This document shows positions 44,407-54,357 of a stretch of DNA of 64,000 nt, one piece after another (the first letter of the stretch is position 1; the number at the start of each line of letters is the position of its first letter). Source of the stretch: Bryoerythrophyllum caledonicum (Eukaryota > Streptophyta > Bryopsida > Pottiales > Pottiaceae); the NCBI GenBank assembly GCA_963971425.1, contig OZ020518.1, forward strand, positions 11,166,190 to 11,230,189, in the 5' to 3' direction. The position numbers and the translations under genes are program-made. The notes beneath the pieces were generated by a model. That model saw only the letters and a list, made by a program, of their open reading frames with translations. It was not told the origin of the DNA and did not search any database.

Positions 44407-44815
44407 AATCGTAGCCCGCTTCTACAGAGACCTGTTTCAAAAAAAAAAAATCGAAAAAAAAGAAGAGACTGTCCATAGCCCAAGCTTAAATATCCGTAAA
44501 GAAGGTGCTTGGCGCCCTTGAAAACCGGCCATTAAACTCGTAAATAGCTTTTATCCTGCAGAAGAGAATGAAAATCTATATGAACTATTTTATATTACGT
44601 CAACCTATTCTACTGGAACAGCAATATTGAAAAAAATAGCAAGGTAATAGGAAAAAAATATAGCTTATTTCCACTATAGTATCTAAAAGGTCCACGGTTA
44701 TAGGCCCACAATAAATTACTAAAAAAGTAAAATTCCAAGAATATTCTAAGAATATTTGAATCTTCTAATTTTAGTTTCTAATTTTAGTAAAAAAAGTCTA
44801 TATTTGAATTCAGGT

Positions 44816-44886
44816 CTCTTTTCTCTGCTCCCCGCTCTCCAAATCTCCGTTCACCGCTCTCCGCTCTCCGCTCTCCGCTCTCTGCT
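44816..44886. repeat. CCGCTCT heptamer microsatellite
   Basis: About eight CCGCTCT-type units, the central ones perfect. Compare the CACCGCT units at 29866-29930. A perfect 8-bp hairpin (CCACGGAC-GATG-GTCCGTGG, 44974-44993) follows 90 bp later. Confidence 0.9.
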
Positions 44887-45039
44887 CGCATACAAATCTC
44901 GTCCGTAATTATACACCCATGTACAGTATGGACATCCGGAGTACATGAATACCCGGAAGGGAGGGTTATATCACCACGGACGATGGTCCGTGGACTCACA
45001 GAGATTTTAGTATGGACACAAGTAACGTCTATCATTCCT

Positions 45040-45923
45040 CACCTATTCTCTCTCTATTTCTATTCACTCACTTGGATGTTTATGATTTCATTGAGATCCC
45101 CTCTAAAGGGGAGTTAGGCCCAAGATACTGAAACTAAGAGAGACGTAAAGTAAGTGAGAAGGGGGCCTACCCGCCCACTATCCGGACCCCTCTAAGTCTC
45201 CCTCCACATCTGATGCGGCTGGAGGTAAGATGCTTCCGGGAACGACACTAGTCTTCACAACCGACACCAATCTGATGCTCGAAGGTCACTCAAGACTCGC
45301 TATGACCCTTCTACGTCCGTCATCCCCCCCTTGTCCTTCCCTAAACACTTATAATCTCACTTCTTATTCCCATCCATACGGACTAATTCTATTTGATGGA
45401 ACAAAGAAACAACTGCAAATGTCAGAGTTAGAGTCACACCCGACTAACAATCCAAGTTCCAACCATCTCACCTGTTATTCCCATCCACCCGGACTAACTC
45501 TACGTGATGGAACAAGGAAAAAATTACTTCGACGGTTAGTACGGACTTGAGGAGTGGACTACTTGAAATGGCACTCACAGTCATGTATAGAATCCAAGCT
45601 CTCCGACCATAGAAGGTTTTCTGAGAGCATAGGTTTAGAATTAAACTGAAAGCAAATACACACATCAACCGGTGAAGAGAGGTGCTCAGAGGCTCTCCAC
45701 TTATACTACTGCAAACACACACAAACGTTCAAAGCAAAGGATGCCTTCCAACTAAACATGGCGGCATTAACTCCCCATGACGATGCAGCCGCCATCCTAC
45801 CAACTCTACGTGCCAATTCAAGAGGCATCTAAACACAAATCCCAAGGCAAACCAAGTCAAATCCAAGGTCAAACCGGGGCCTAGTCCGCTAATGAACAGT
45901 GACCTACAAACAAGATTCTGACC
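45040..45923. other. Unclassified sequence with a ~112-bp duplication
   Basis: No gene recognised. TTATTCCCATCCA-CCGGACTAA-type blocks at about 45365 and 45477 show a tandem duplication of about 112 bp with notable divergence. A CCCCTCTAAAGGGG hairpin lies near 45100. Confidence 0.5.
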
Positions 45924-46373
45924 CTAGTTCCTAGTCAACTCCTCAAGTCTTCTCTCCTCTTCCTTCCTCTTTCGCTTCTTGGCACTCCGGCTCGAGGTCG
46001 ACTTGGAAGCGGCCTTTGCGAGAGTCGCCAAGGGAAATAGCAAATCAGCGGATAAGGAGGAAGCCGGTCCTGACATGGACGCACGAGAAAGGGTCTTCCT
46101 CGAAGTCAAAAAGGCATCAGGGCCACCCGGAGTGAGTAGCACGGAAGTAGTGCTCTGGTGAAGTTCGAGTCGGGTCGGGAAGGCCGGTACCGGACTTGGA
46201 GTCACAATGAAGACCTCCTCACCTGTGATGTGCCCGAACTTGTCCTTCGTTGATATTGGAAGGAGCAAATACGCGGAGCTCTCACTCGTGGTTCCACCTC
46301 GTTGCTCCCTCGTCTGTTGGTGCAGCTGCTCCCTCGTCTTTGCTAGTGCAGCTGCTTCCACGAGGTCCACCAT
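45924..46373 (-). CDS. Unrecognised 149-codon ORF, low confidence
   Basis: The frame is minus-strand and open. The C-terminus is basic (KKRKRKEEERR), the middle Ser/Thr/Pro-rich, and the N-terminus is formed by the tandem repeat array that follows on the plus strand. No domain was recognised; it could be the tail of a gag-like protein or chance. Confidence 0.2.
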   Translation of the reverse strand: MVDLVEAAALAKTREQLHQQTREQRGGTTSESSAYLLLPISTKDKFGHITGEEVFIVTPSPVPAFPTRLELHQSTTSVLLTPGGPDAFLTSRKTLSRASMSGPASSLSADLLFPLATLAKAASKSTSSRSAKKRKRKEEERRLEELTRN

Positions 46374-47045
46374 GCAGTCTTGCTCTTGTTACGTTGGGCA
46401 ATCGCTGGTGGGGTGTCGTTCTGCGCGGCTCCGCCTCGCTGCTTCCTCGGGGTCCGCCGTTTGGGATTCCGCCTTGTTGCTCCCTCATCTTTGCTAGTAC
46501 AGTTGCTCCCACAAGGTCCGCACTTCGGGTTTCCGCCCTGTTGCTCCCTTATATGTTGGTGCAAGTGCTCCCATTCTTGTTTGGCTAGTGCAACTACTCC
46601 ATCGGCATCCGCCCTGTTGGTCTTGTTGTTTCTTTGCTAGTGTAGCTGCTCCCACGAGGTCCGCCCGTCGGGATTCCGCCTTGCTGCTCTCTCTTCTCCG
46701 CCTTGCTGCTCTCTCTTCTCCGGTGCAGCTGCTCCCTCGTCTGCTGGTGCAGCTGCCCCCTCGTCTTAGCTAGTGCAACTGCTTCCACTAGGTCCACCAT
46801 GCGGTATTGCTCTTGCTTCGCTGGGCAGTCGCTGATGGAATGTCGTTCTACGCGGTTCCGCCTCGCTACTTCCTCGGGGTCCACCCTTCGCGGTTTCGCC
46901 TCGCTGCTTACCCGGGGTCCGCCCTTTGTGGTTCCGCCTCGCTGCTTACTCGGGGTCCGCCCTTCGTGATTCCACCTCGCTGCTCCCTTGGCGTCCGCCC
47001 TTTGCGATTCCGCCTTGTTGGTCTTGTGGTTCCCTCGGGCTTGAG
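46280..47045. repeat. Degenerate ~39-bp tandem repeat array
   Basis: The last part (46850-47020) shows about four clear 39-bp units (GGTTCCGCCTCGCTGCTT-CTCGGGGTCCGCCCTTCGT type). Upstream the units are more diverged and mixed with GCAGCTGCTCCCTCGTCT-type words. Because 39 is a multiple of three, the minus strand keeps a 13-residue pattern (GGPRGSSEAEPRR type) in frame. Confidence 0.8.
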
Positions 47046-47707
47046 GTCGGGTGATAGTCGACTAAGGTGGTACGAATATACTGTCACAAACCGGTTTTTT
47101 CAATGTCACAACTTCTCCTTCGCGTCACATGCCCAATTTGCCTTGGATTTCAGATGGTGGTCTGCAAAATGTGATTCCTGACTTCCATGCCATCGCACAC
47201 ATCAAAAAATTTAACTAAACCGGACTACAGTTCAATGGGAAGAAGTATATTTGTAATTACTACATACTTGTCACAGTTTTTAAAAAGTTACAAATATACT
47301 TCTTGTGGGAGACCTGAAGTTGACAATTCTACAAAACTTTCAGTTAACATGGAAAACTGGTTCTTTTCAATCATTCCAATTGAAAAATTATGATCGTCCA
47401 CTTTAATTTCCGTGTAACAGCCAGAAAAGGGCTGATTTTTTAGAGCACTTATAATGGAGGTTAATGTAGGCTTTTAAAATTAAAAAATTGGGGCTCTACA
47501 CCCTACACAAACTCTAATATTGACCCATTTCTTATTTGTTAAAAAACTTTGAAATTCCATCATTTACTTTAAAATTAAGGAAACGGTGTCTTGACTAAAC
47601 GAATATACTGCAAAGTATATTTGGTATCTTAGCAGCCTCCATAGTATCCCAATATACGACTGTTGTGTCAGAATCGTGCCAATAATCATTCAACACGTGT
47701 TGTTCTC
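47046..47707. other. Interval without recognised feature
   Basis: AT-rich, with a pair of similar phrases around 47210-47300 (AAGTATATTTGTAA-TAC and CAAATATACTTCTTGTG, partly inverted). No gene supported. Confidence 0.4.
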
Positions 47708-48672
47708 ATGTCACTCCATATTTATCGGCGCCTTTTCCCAGAATCTGTACAGCACAACTTCCAATGGATGAAGGTGATGTGCAGCCGCCGGCCTGAAGTT
47801 CCGAGATCTGTGAACGTTGAGAACTTGAGTCGCCAATCTTTGTTCATTATTGCGTCAGAACTCATCAATGCGACTGTAGCTCAGAGATGTACTCGCTGTA
47901 ACTGGTACAGGGTCGTCTTCTCCACTTTGCAGACCTTCGAGCTCTGTAGATTACAACCTCGCCGGGATCTGCATCGACGTCTTCTTCCAGTGCAGGTTTA
48001 CACCATCTTCTTCTCCTACCTAGTGATAAAATTATTCCTGATAAGATATACCGAGTCCTTCATACTAACGTGGTTTTTTGCAATCTAAACAATTTAGGGA
48101 ATCTTCGAAGAAGTTCGAGATCCAAGCGCCAATGTAATACTTGGAATTGATCGAACTCTAGAAAACCGCAGGCAACAACATACCTTCATGGCTACAAGAA
48201 AGAGGGTTTTGCAGATATCTGGTCGACATATGCAAACCCAGTTCTTCAAGGTATGACTCTATATTGCATTCTGCCATGTTTTGATAGATACAATGAGTGT
48301 GTGGAACTTAGCTGCAGATCCCCATTCCGAAATTTATCGTTGTTTTGAATATTGATAGCTAAAACCGAGCATGCAGTCAGTTTGCAGTGCTCATGAGTAA
48401 ATAGAGACATGTGTTTCTACAATAAACATGCTCTAAATCACTTGGTAAATGTAACTCTACCAAAACATTATGAGAACGACTGTGAGAAATTAAAGTCCAT
48501 ATTCCTGATCAATGACATGCCAGTCGTGAGTGACCGTAGCTCATATTGAACACTGTTCGGGGTAGCATAGTTGTTGCTATATAGTTTGGGAAGTTCCTGC
48601 TTCATCATTGGGTCTCTCTTTTCCTTTGCAACAGATGAATTTTTGTCTGGTATGGAACAATCAGGGATTCAG
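47708..48672 (+). CDS. Candidate multi-exon gene, unknown product
   Basis: Three open segments join at GT-AG sites with phase kept: exon 1 47708-47995 (from an ATG, ends GTGCAG|GTTTAC), exon 2 48098-48250 (after AATTTAG, 51 codons, ends TTCAAG|GTATGA) and exon 3 48635-48672 (after TTTGCAACAG, ends CAG|GTTAAC). Introns are 102 and 384 bp. No stop interrupts the exons. The product is rich in Arg, Leu and Gln with a Cys pair (QRCTRCNW); I recognise no family. The gene model beyond exon 3 is unclear. It could be a true host gene, a fragment, or chance. Confidence 0.33.
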
Positions 48673-48741
48673 GTTAACTCTACTGGTGGAATCGATTATG
48701 TGGCATGAGTATGTCCAAGAGTATTTTTTGGTTCACTCAAT

Positions 48742-48815
48742 TGATGCACATGCCATGGTTATCATCTAATGCACATGCCATGGTTATCACCTAATGCACA
48801 TGCCAATGTGAGTGT
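48742..48815. repeat. 25-bp direct repeat, ~3 units
   Basis: TGCACATGCCATGGTTATC-CTAA recurs at 25-bp spacing, followed by a variant (GTACATGCCATAAGC) near 48841. It lies upstream of the Tc1-like gene. Confidence 0.8.
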
Positions 48816-48970
48816 TATGTTGTTGATTGATTTATTTAGTGTACATGCCATAAGCTGAGTCCTTCGTGTTTACTGAATTATATAATCCAATTGCCATAGG
48901 TTGAGTGTTATATTGATTACTTATTGAAGAGCATTTAGTATTGTATCAACATCATAAAAAATAGTCTATA

Positions 48971-49975
48971 ATGGCAATTTCAGATGAAATCCGTGCTCGC
49001 ATTATAGGTTTGAGTGAGGGAGGAAATACAGGAGTTCAAATTACAGCCATTACTGGAGTTTCTGTTAGAACAGTTCAGAGGTTAGTATAAACGTTTAAAG
49101 AAGATGGAACTTATAAGCGCAAACCTTGCGGTGGAAGTCACGCTAAAAAACTTAGTGAGAGAGATGTGAATAATATTGTGCGTTATGCAAAAACTCATCG
49201 TCGTTCCTCGGTCTCAGAGATTACTAATATGTGCCGTACTCAAGTGTGTAGACGTACTATTCAAAGGGTATTACATAAAAGTGGTATTTTTAGTCGAATT
49301 GCAGTCAAAAAACCTTTCTTGACATCCCATCACATGTCTCAACGGTTAGCTTTTGCTTAGAAGTACCATAGATGGAGTCCAAAAGAGTGGGAGCGTATTG
49401 TTTGGACAAATGAATCTACTTTTGAGATTGGAAAAAGTTCTCGGCAAATTCATGTTTGGAGAAGTGCATATGAGCGTTATTCATCAAGTTGTATAGTTCC
49501 TACTTTCAAAAGTGGACAAACATCTTTGATGATTTGGGGTGCATTTGCTAGAAGACAAAAGTCACAACTTGTCTTTATGCCAAAAACTCAACGTTCTGCT
49601 AAAGATTTTATTGAAGTGGTCTACGATGGCGAATTGATTCATTTCTTGAGTAGACTTCCAGAAGGAGTGCTAATGGAAGATGGTGCACCTGTTCATCGTA
49701 GCAAAACATGTGAAGAATGGAGACAAACCCACCAACTCGAAAAGCTCAATTGGCCTGCAAACTCTCCCAATCTCAATCCAATCGAGAATGTCTGGAGGAT
49801 GCTAAAAGATGTTGTGCAACATGGCAAGGAATGCCCTAGAAACTTAGAAGTGATGAAGGTAGTTCTTGAAAAAGAGTGGAATTTGGTTAGTGGTACAAAG
49901 CTCCTTCAACTATGTCATTCTATGCCCTCAAGGTTACGAGCGGTGATTGATGCTGATGGACGACATACACGTTGA
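48971..49975 (+). pseudogene. Tc1/mariner (DD34E) transposase, inactive
   Basis: A single frame from the ATG at 48971 runs to the stop at 49973-49975, with TAA at 49088-49090 and TAG at 49358-49360 inside. The N-terminal part has a helix-turn-helix-like paired domain (ARIIGLSEGGNTGVQI, then VSVRTVQRL). The catalytic triad region shows WTNEST, where the first Asp is replaced by Asn (codon 147, 49409-49411), MEDGAPVH (second Asp) and NPIENVW (Glu), with 34 residues between the last two, the Tc1 spacing. Length (~335 codons) is normal. No terminal inverted repeats or TA duplication were found by eye. It is dead by two stops and loss of a catalytic residue. Confidence 0.9.
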
Positions 49976-50039
49976 TAGATATGGAATAATTTTTTTTTGT
50001 ATATACATCTTTTAGCTTTGAAATCTATCTTATATGTTA

Positions 50040-50900
50040 CCAATATAGAGATGATCTTGTGGCCAAAATTTCATTACGTATCAACAAAAACTCAATCCTA
50101 GGAAGGGTGTTGAAGTTGGAAGTAGTGGTAAACTTTCCCCTTTGTTTGTCACAACAATACATGTTGGTAGACTTGGTATATGTTTTTTGTGTAAATCTTT
50201 TGGATTTTGAAATTTTCCACACTTGTATTTGACGTGAAGGTGACTTCATACCCAAAATTTCATGGACAAATAAATTTTTTTGAATTCTTGGGAGGGTGTC
50301 AAAGTGGGCAGCTGTGAAACTTTTCTCACAACTAACCCCCATGTTAGTAGATTTTGAATATCTTCTTTTGAATACATTTTTTGGCCTTGAAAATTTTCCC
50401 ACATGTTATCAACATAAAGGTTACCATGTGTCAAAAATTTCATGTTGAAATAACAAACCCTCAATCCTAGGGAGGGTGTCAAAGTTGGAAGTAGTAAAAT
50501 GGTTTTTCCCTTTTTTTCTCACAATTACACATGTTGGTAGATTTGGGATGTGATTTTTTTTGTGCATTTTTTGGACTTAAAAATTTCTACACATGTAATC
50601 AACATAAAGGTGTTCTCACTCCAAAAATTCCATGGGCAAAAAAAATTTCCTCAATCCTTGGGATGGTGTCAAAGTTGGCGGTTGAGAAACTTTTCTCACA
50701 GCTACCCGATCGTGGTTAATTTTTAATATCTTTTGTTTTATAAGTCCTCTGGACTTGAAATTTGGTATGCATGTTTTTAACATAGAGGTGATGCTGTTCC
50801 CAAAATTTCAGGGTAAAAGAACAATTTTTCAGCCCTGTGGAGGGCGTCAAAGTTGGCAGCAGTGTGGGACACCATCCCTGGAATTGCCCAAACGCCAATT
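50040..50900. repeat. ~183-bp satellite with two alternating subtypes
   Basis: ACATGTTGGTAGA-TT-type starts occur at about 50159, 50340, 50527 and (diverged) 50707. Each unit ends with a CCTAGG(A/G)AGGGTGT-AAAGT-GG block. Units alternate: type A has GGAAGTAGT with CCCTTT before the next start (50090, 50460), type B has GCAGCTGTGAAACTTTTCTCACA (50290, 50650). The basic unit is therefore arranged in ~370-bp dimers. Five units are visible, the last truncated. Confidence 0.82.
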
Positions 50901-51765
50901 TGAATGTCACCCTACTGTACAATCTTGCAGGCGACCGACCTATCCATATTATTTACTCTACATGACTTGGTCTTTACTCCAAAGCATAATGTCACGTCTT
51001 TTTAGGTGTATAGAGGGCACGGCGTTAGCTCTGAGATTATGACATACCAATTGGATATTCCTTGGGATTGTAGTTTTGTTAGGTTGTAAAGAAACATACT
51101 TTTTGTATCACTGTCACCAAATTTTTCCCGCCTTCTCAAAAATTAATGATAATTATTATGGATGAAAAGAAGCTTCTATACAATCATGAAGTAAAATAAT
51201 GCCATTAAAGATGCATCTCCATGCTCTTTGTTTGATCTCATAGATATTAGAAATGAACTTCAAAGATGAAGAATTTCATCAAAAATTGTAATAGGTTTAC
51301 AATTAGCTCTAATATTTGGATTCAAATACCATCTTCACTTTGAGCTTTATCAAAATCCTCATCATTCCCTAAGCTTGTCCCCATCTCAACAATAACACAA
51401 CTTAGGCCAACTTTTCCACTTTTAGCAATTTCTTATAATATCAATTTGGTCATGAGGTTTTGAATTTATTATGAAGATGTGACACAATAATAGGTTTTTG
51501 AGACTCAATTTTTTTTCGCATTGGACATTAAAAAATTCTAGGCTATTCTCATCACAACTTAGTCAATGCCGGGTAGCTCTACAGTAATACCACAAATTTG
51601 AATTAAATTTAGATTTTTCATATACCGGTGGATAAAGCATACTATTTTCATCAAGATTGTCAAAAAATATATTGTCTGTAAAGTAAATATTCCACTTTCA
51701 TGCACATCAGGCATTTTCACACCATGTTAGATAGGGTAAAAAGAAAACCTCTTCCATCCTACATA
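50901..51765. other. AT-rich interval, no gene
   Basis: Nothing recognisable: no long frame, no clear repeats. Confidence 0.4.
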
Positions 51766-52035
51766 AAATATTTAATGAGATTTGAATGAGTTTTTAATGT
51801 ATACTTTAAGACGGTTTAATGTGTTTTTGTAATTTTAATGAATATTCAATGAATTTTTAATGTATTTTTAATGTATTTTTACATATTTGATATATATTTT
51901 ATATTTAATGAATATTTATTGAATATTTAATAAATTTCTAATGTATATTTAATGTTTATTTGAATGTTTAATGCATATTTAATGCATATTTAATGAATAT
52001 CTAATAAATATTTGATGTATACTTCTATATTTGTT
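51766..52035. repeat. AT-rich ~12-bp degenerate repeat
   Basis: ATATTTAATG(A/C/T)-type words recur about every 12 bases for some 260 bp (TTTAATGAATAT, TTTAATGCATAT, TTTAATGTATAT). Confidence 0.8.
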
Positions 52036-52329
52036 GTATATTTATTGTATATTTCTGTTTTTTTCCTTTTCCAATATTCCTTTCTTTTCTCACTTTCCTT
52101 CAAAATCCAAATTCTTATTTTTTCAATCTTGTACTTGCAGTTATATTTTCCTTCCATATGTACATTCTACTTTGACCAATTTTTGGGATTTGCCTTCTGT
52201 TCCATATCTAAGTTCTATTTCTTCCAATCTTTCTTTTGAAAATTTATGTTTTTCTAAATGCACTCAAAATCTTTTTTACTTTGATGCTCAATATGTACCC
52301 ATAATCATTTTCTAGGTTTCATACACTAA

Positions 52330-52510
52330 ATGCCCACGAACTATAAAAAAACTTATGTTCCACTATTTATTGGAATTGACATTTAATAGTGTAGTTGTTG
52401 ACATTTAGTGTACAGTTTTGTCACTACGCTAATTGCAAACTTTACAATTAGTGTTTAAGTTCCCATTTAGTGTCCACTACACTAAATGTCATCTTTAGTG
52501 TACCAAGTGA
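52330..52510. repeat. Short inverted-repeat element
   Basis: TGACATTTAGTGTA near 52400 and its exact reverse complement TACACTAAATGTCA near 52480 are separated by about 70 bp; further TTTAGTGT words lie inside and beside them. It could be a small MITE relic; no target duplication is clear. Confidence 0.6.
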
Positions 52511-52960
52511 GTGACCAAAAATACAAACTAAAGTTTTGTTATTTGCATGATCATGTTGAGAACCTTGTCGAAGGTGTTCCTTTCCCTGCTCTTCTTTCAC
52601 CTTCTTTTTCTTCTACATTGCTTTGTTTCTTCACACCAAAGTAGCCCTACAACAATGTAAACTGTCTTTGAAAATTGGAATGGTTTGTGAGAGTTTAACC
52701 CCCAATGGATCAAGTGCCTCCTTTGGATACAATTTTTTTCACTTTGAGTGCAATTATCTTTCAACCCGTACAGCCAAAGTCTACAAAATGTTTATGACAT
52801 CATCTCATAGAAGTTTAAAAGAATATCCTATGATTACATTCTCAAAAGGTTCATTGTATGAAATTTTTTAATCAATGGAGTAAAGATTTTTCTAAAATGC
52901 CTTGGTCCTTTAGGAATTAATGAAGGTGAGGATAGTTTAAATGTTTACCAGATTAACCCT
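52511..52960. other. Interval without recognised feature
   Basis: AT-rich; a short open frame at 52623-52871 has no recognisable content. Confidence 0.4.
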
Positions 52961-52998
52961 TATACGCCAGAAAGTGCCACTGGTGGCCACAATATTCT

Positions 52999-53352
52999 AC
53001 ATGTATGGTGTTGTATTTGAACATGATAAAGTTGAGATATTGAAATGACCTTCGAATGAAAGATGTTGGTTGAATAATCTTGAGTCCAAAGGCGTAATCT
53101 TGCTAAACTTGAATACATTTGTTTAATTCTATAAAGCAAATTATGTGCATGTATCTACGGTTCTTGATTGATGTTTTGGGGTTAAAGGTTTGGTGGAGAC
53201 CATATATATGATCACATATTTTAATCTTAGTTTAAAAAATGTCCCAAAATTTGGGAAGACCTTTGGATTGGAAATTCTTCAACTATCATCTTTCACTTGG
53301 AGGTCATTTCAATATCTGAACCTTATCATGCTCAAATACAATACCATACATG
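52999..53352. repeat. Foldback element with ~80-bp arms
   Basis: The left arm 52999-53078 (ACATGTATGGTGTTGTATTT...) is the imperfect reverse complement of the right arm 53271-53352, roughly 85-90% identical by eye, around a ~190-bp loop that itself contains CCCAAAATTTGGGA (about 53243-53256). The sequence beyond the arms (52960-52998 and 53353-53400) is less similar. No coding capacity. Confidence 0.8.
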
Positions 53353-53499
53353 TCCATTTTGCAACATGTAGTAGGTGCAATAATGATCCAAGTTTGAAAT
53401 GCCAAGTGTAATTGGATTGAGCTCAACACAAATACGAACTTATATTAATTACTATTGTATACATTAATTTTTACAACCATGTATGTCAAGTAGTACACT

Positions 53500-53860
53500 G
53501 AAAACTTCACGTTGCAACCCAAATGTGGCTTGTCAGACGGATCACATTATTGATCCTGGTCGAGCGTTGCACCAAACGTGAGGTCTGGTGGCGCTCCTGG
53601 CTCGATCCTGTCGCTGTCTCTCTCCCGTAGACCCGGCCCACCCCGTCGCAACACCACGTCCGCGCTGCGCCATGTCGGACGACGGTCAGGTTGGCGCTGC
53701 GCCACGATGGCGCCCGCCCGGTGTTGCTCTCGAGTCTCACCCGCCCGCCCTGTCCAATCCCCGCGGGAGAACTCCATCCATGTGCGTTCTCATCCTAACC
53801 GCCTCCCACTTCAATGTCCCTGACTCTACTTCGCTCAACTACCTCCACCTTTAAGATTCG
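53500..53860. other. GC-rich island in AT-rich surroundings
   Basis: The stretch 53560-53790 is markedly rich in G, C and CpG compared with both flanks. Frames on both strands are Arg/Pro/Ala-rich and overlap each other, so I do not call a gene. It may be a promoter-proximal CpG-rich region of the transposase gene that starts about 500 bp downstream. Confidence 0.45.
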
Positions 53861-54357
53861 CAGCCAATAATTCGTATAGGGACTAATACAGAATCACATG
53901 GTTTAGGGTTTCAGGTTTATTTCTTCTCAATGTTCTTGGTGTGCTTTATGTAGATGTTTTCTCATGCTCTGGTTTCTTCCAAAACTTCTTTCGTACGTTT
54001 CATGTGCACTTTTATGATTGTTGTTTTCTTAATATGTATACTAGATTACTTTTTTTCCTGATGTGCAATGTTCCTTGCCCGGTAATGTTTACAGTTTAGG
54101 GATAGATCTTGGTGTACAGTGACTTCTATTTCCAACAGTTTATTGTCCCCTTGCATTAGGAACAGGTTTCATTGAAAAAACTGCAATCGGTTTAGGGTCA
54201 AAGAGGGATGCTTGTACTGGCCGGACTATTCAGGAAAGCGACATAATCTTGATGGGTTCCGGTCAGGGTTTGGGGTGTCGATTTGGGCTAGTGTAGGGTT
54301 TTCCGTGTTAAGACAGGTCCTCACGGGTCTGGCGGAATTAGGGTTTTCTTTCCTCAT

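Noticed and set aside
44930-45010. Right terminal inverted repeat of the putative large element
   Set aside because: The hairpin here has no inverted partner that I could find near 24.8-25.4 kb or 29.7-30.3 kb.
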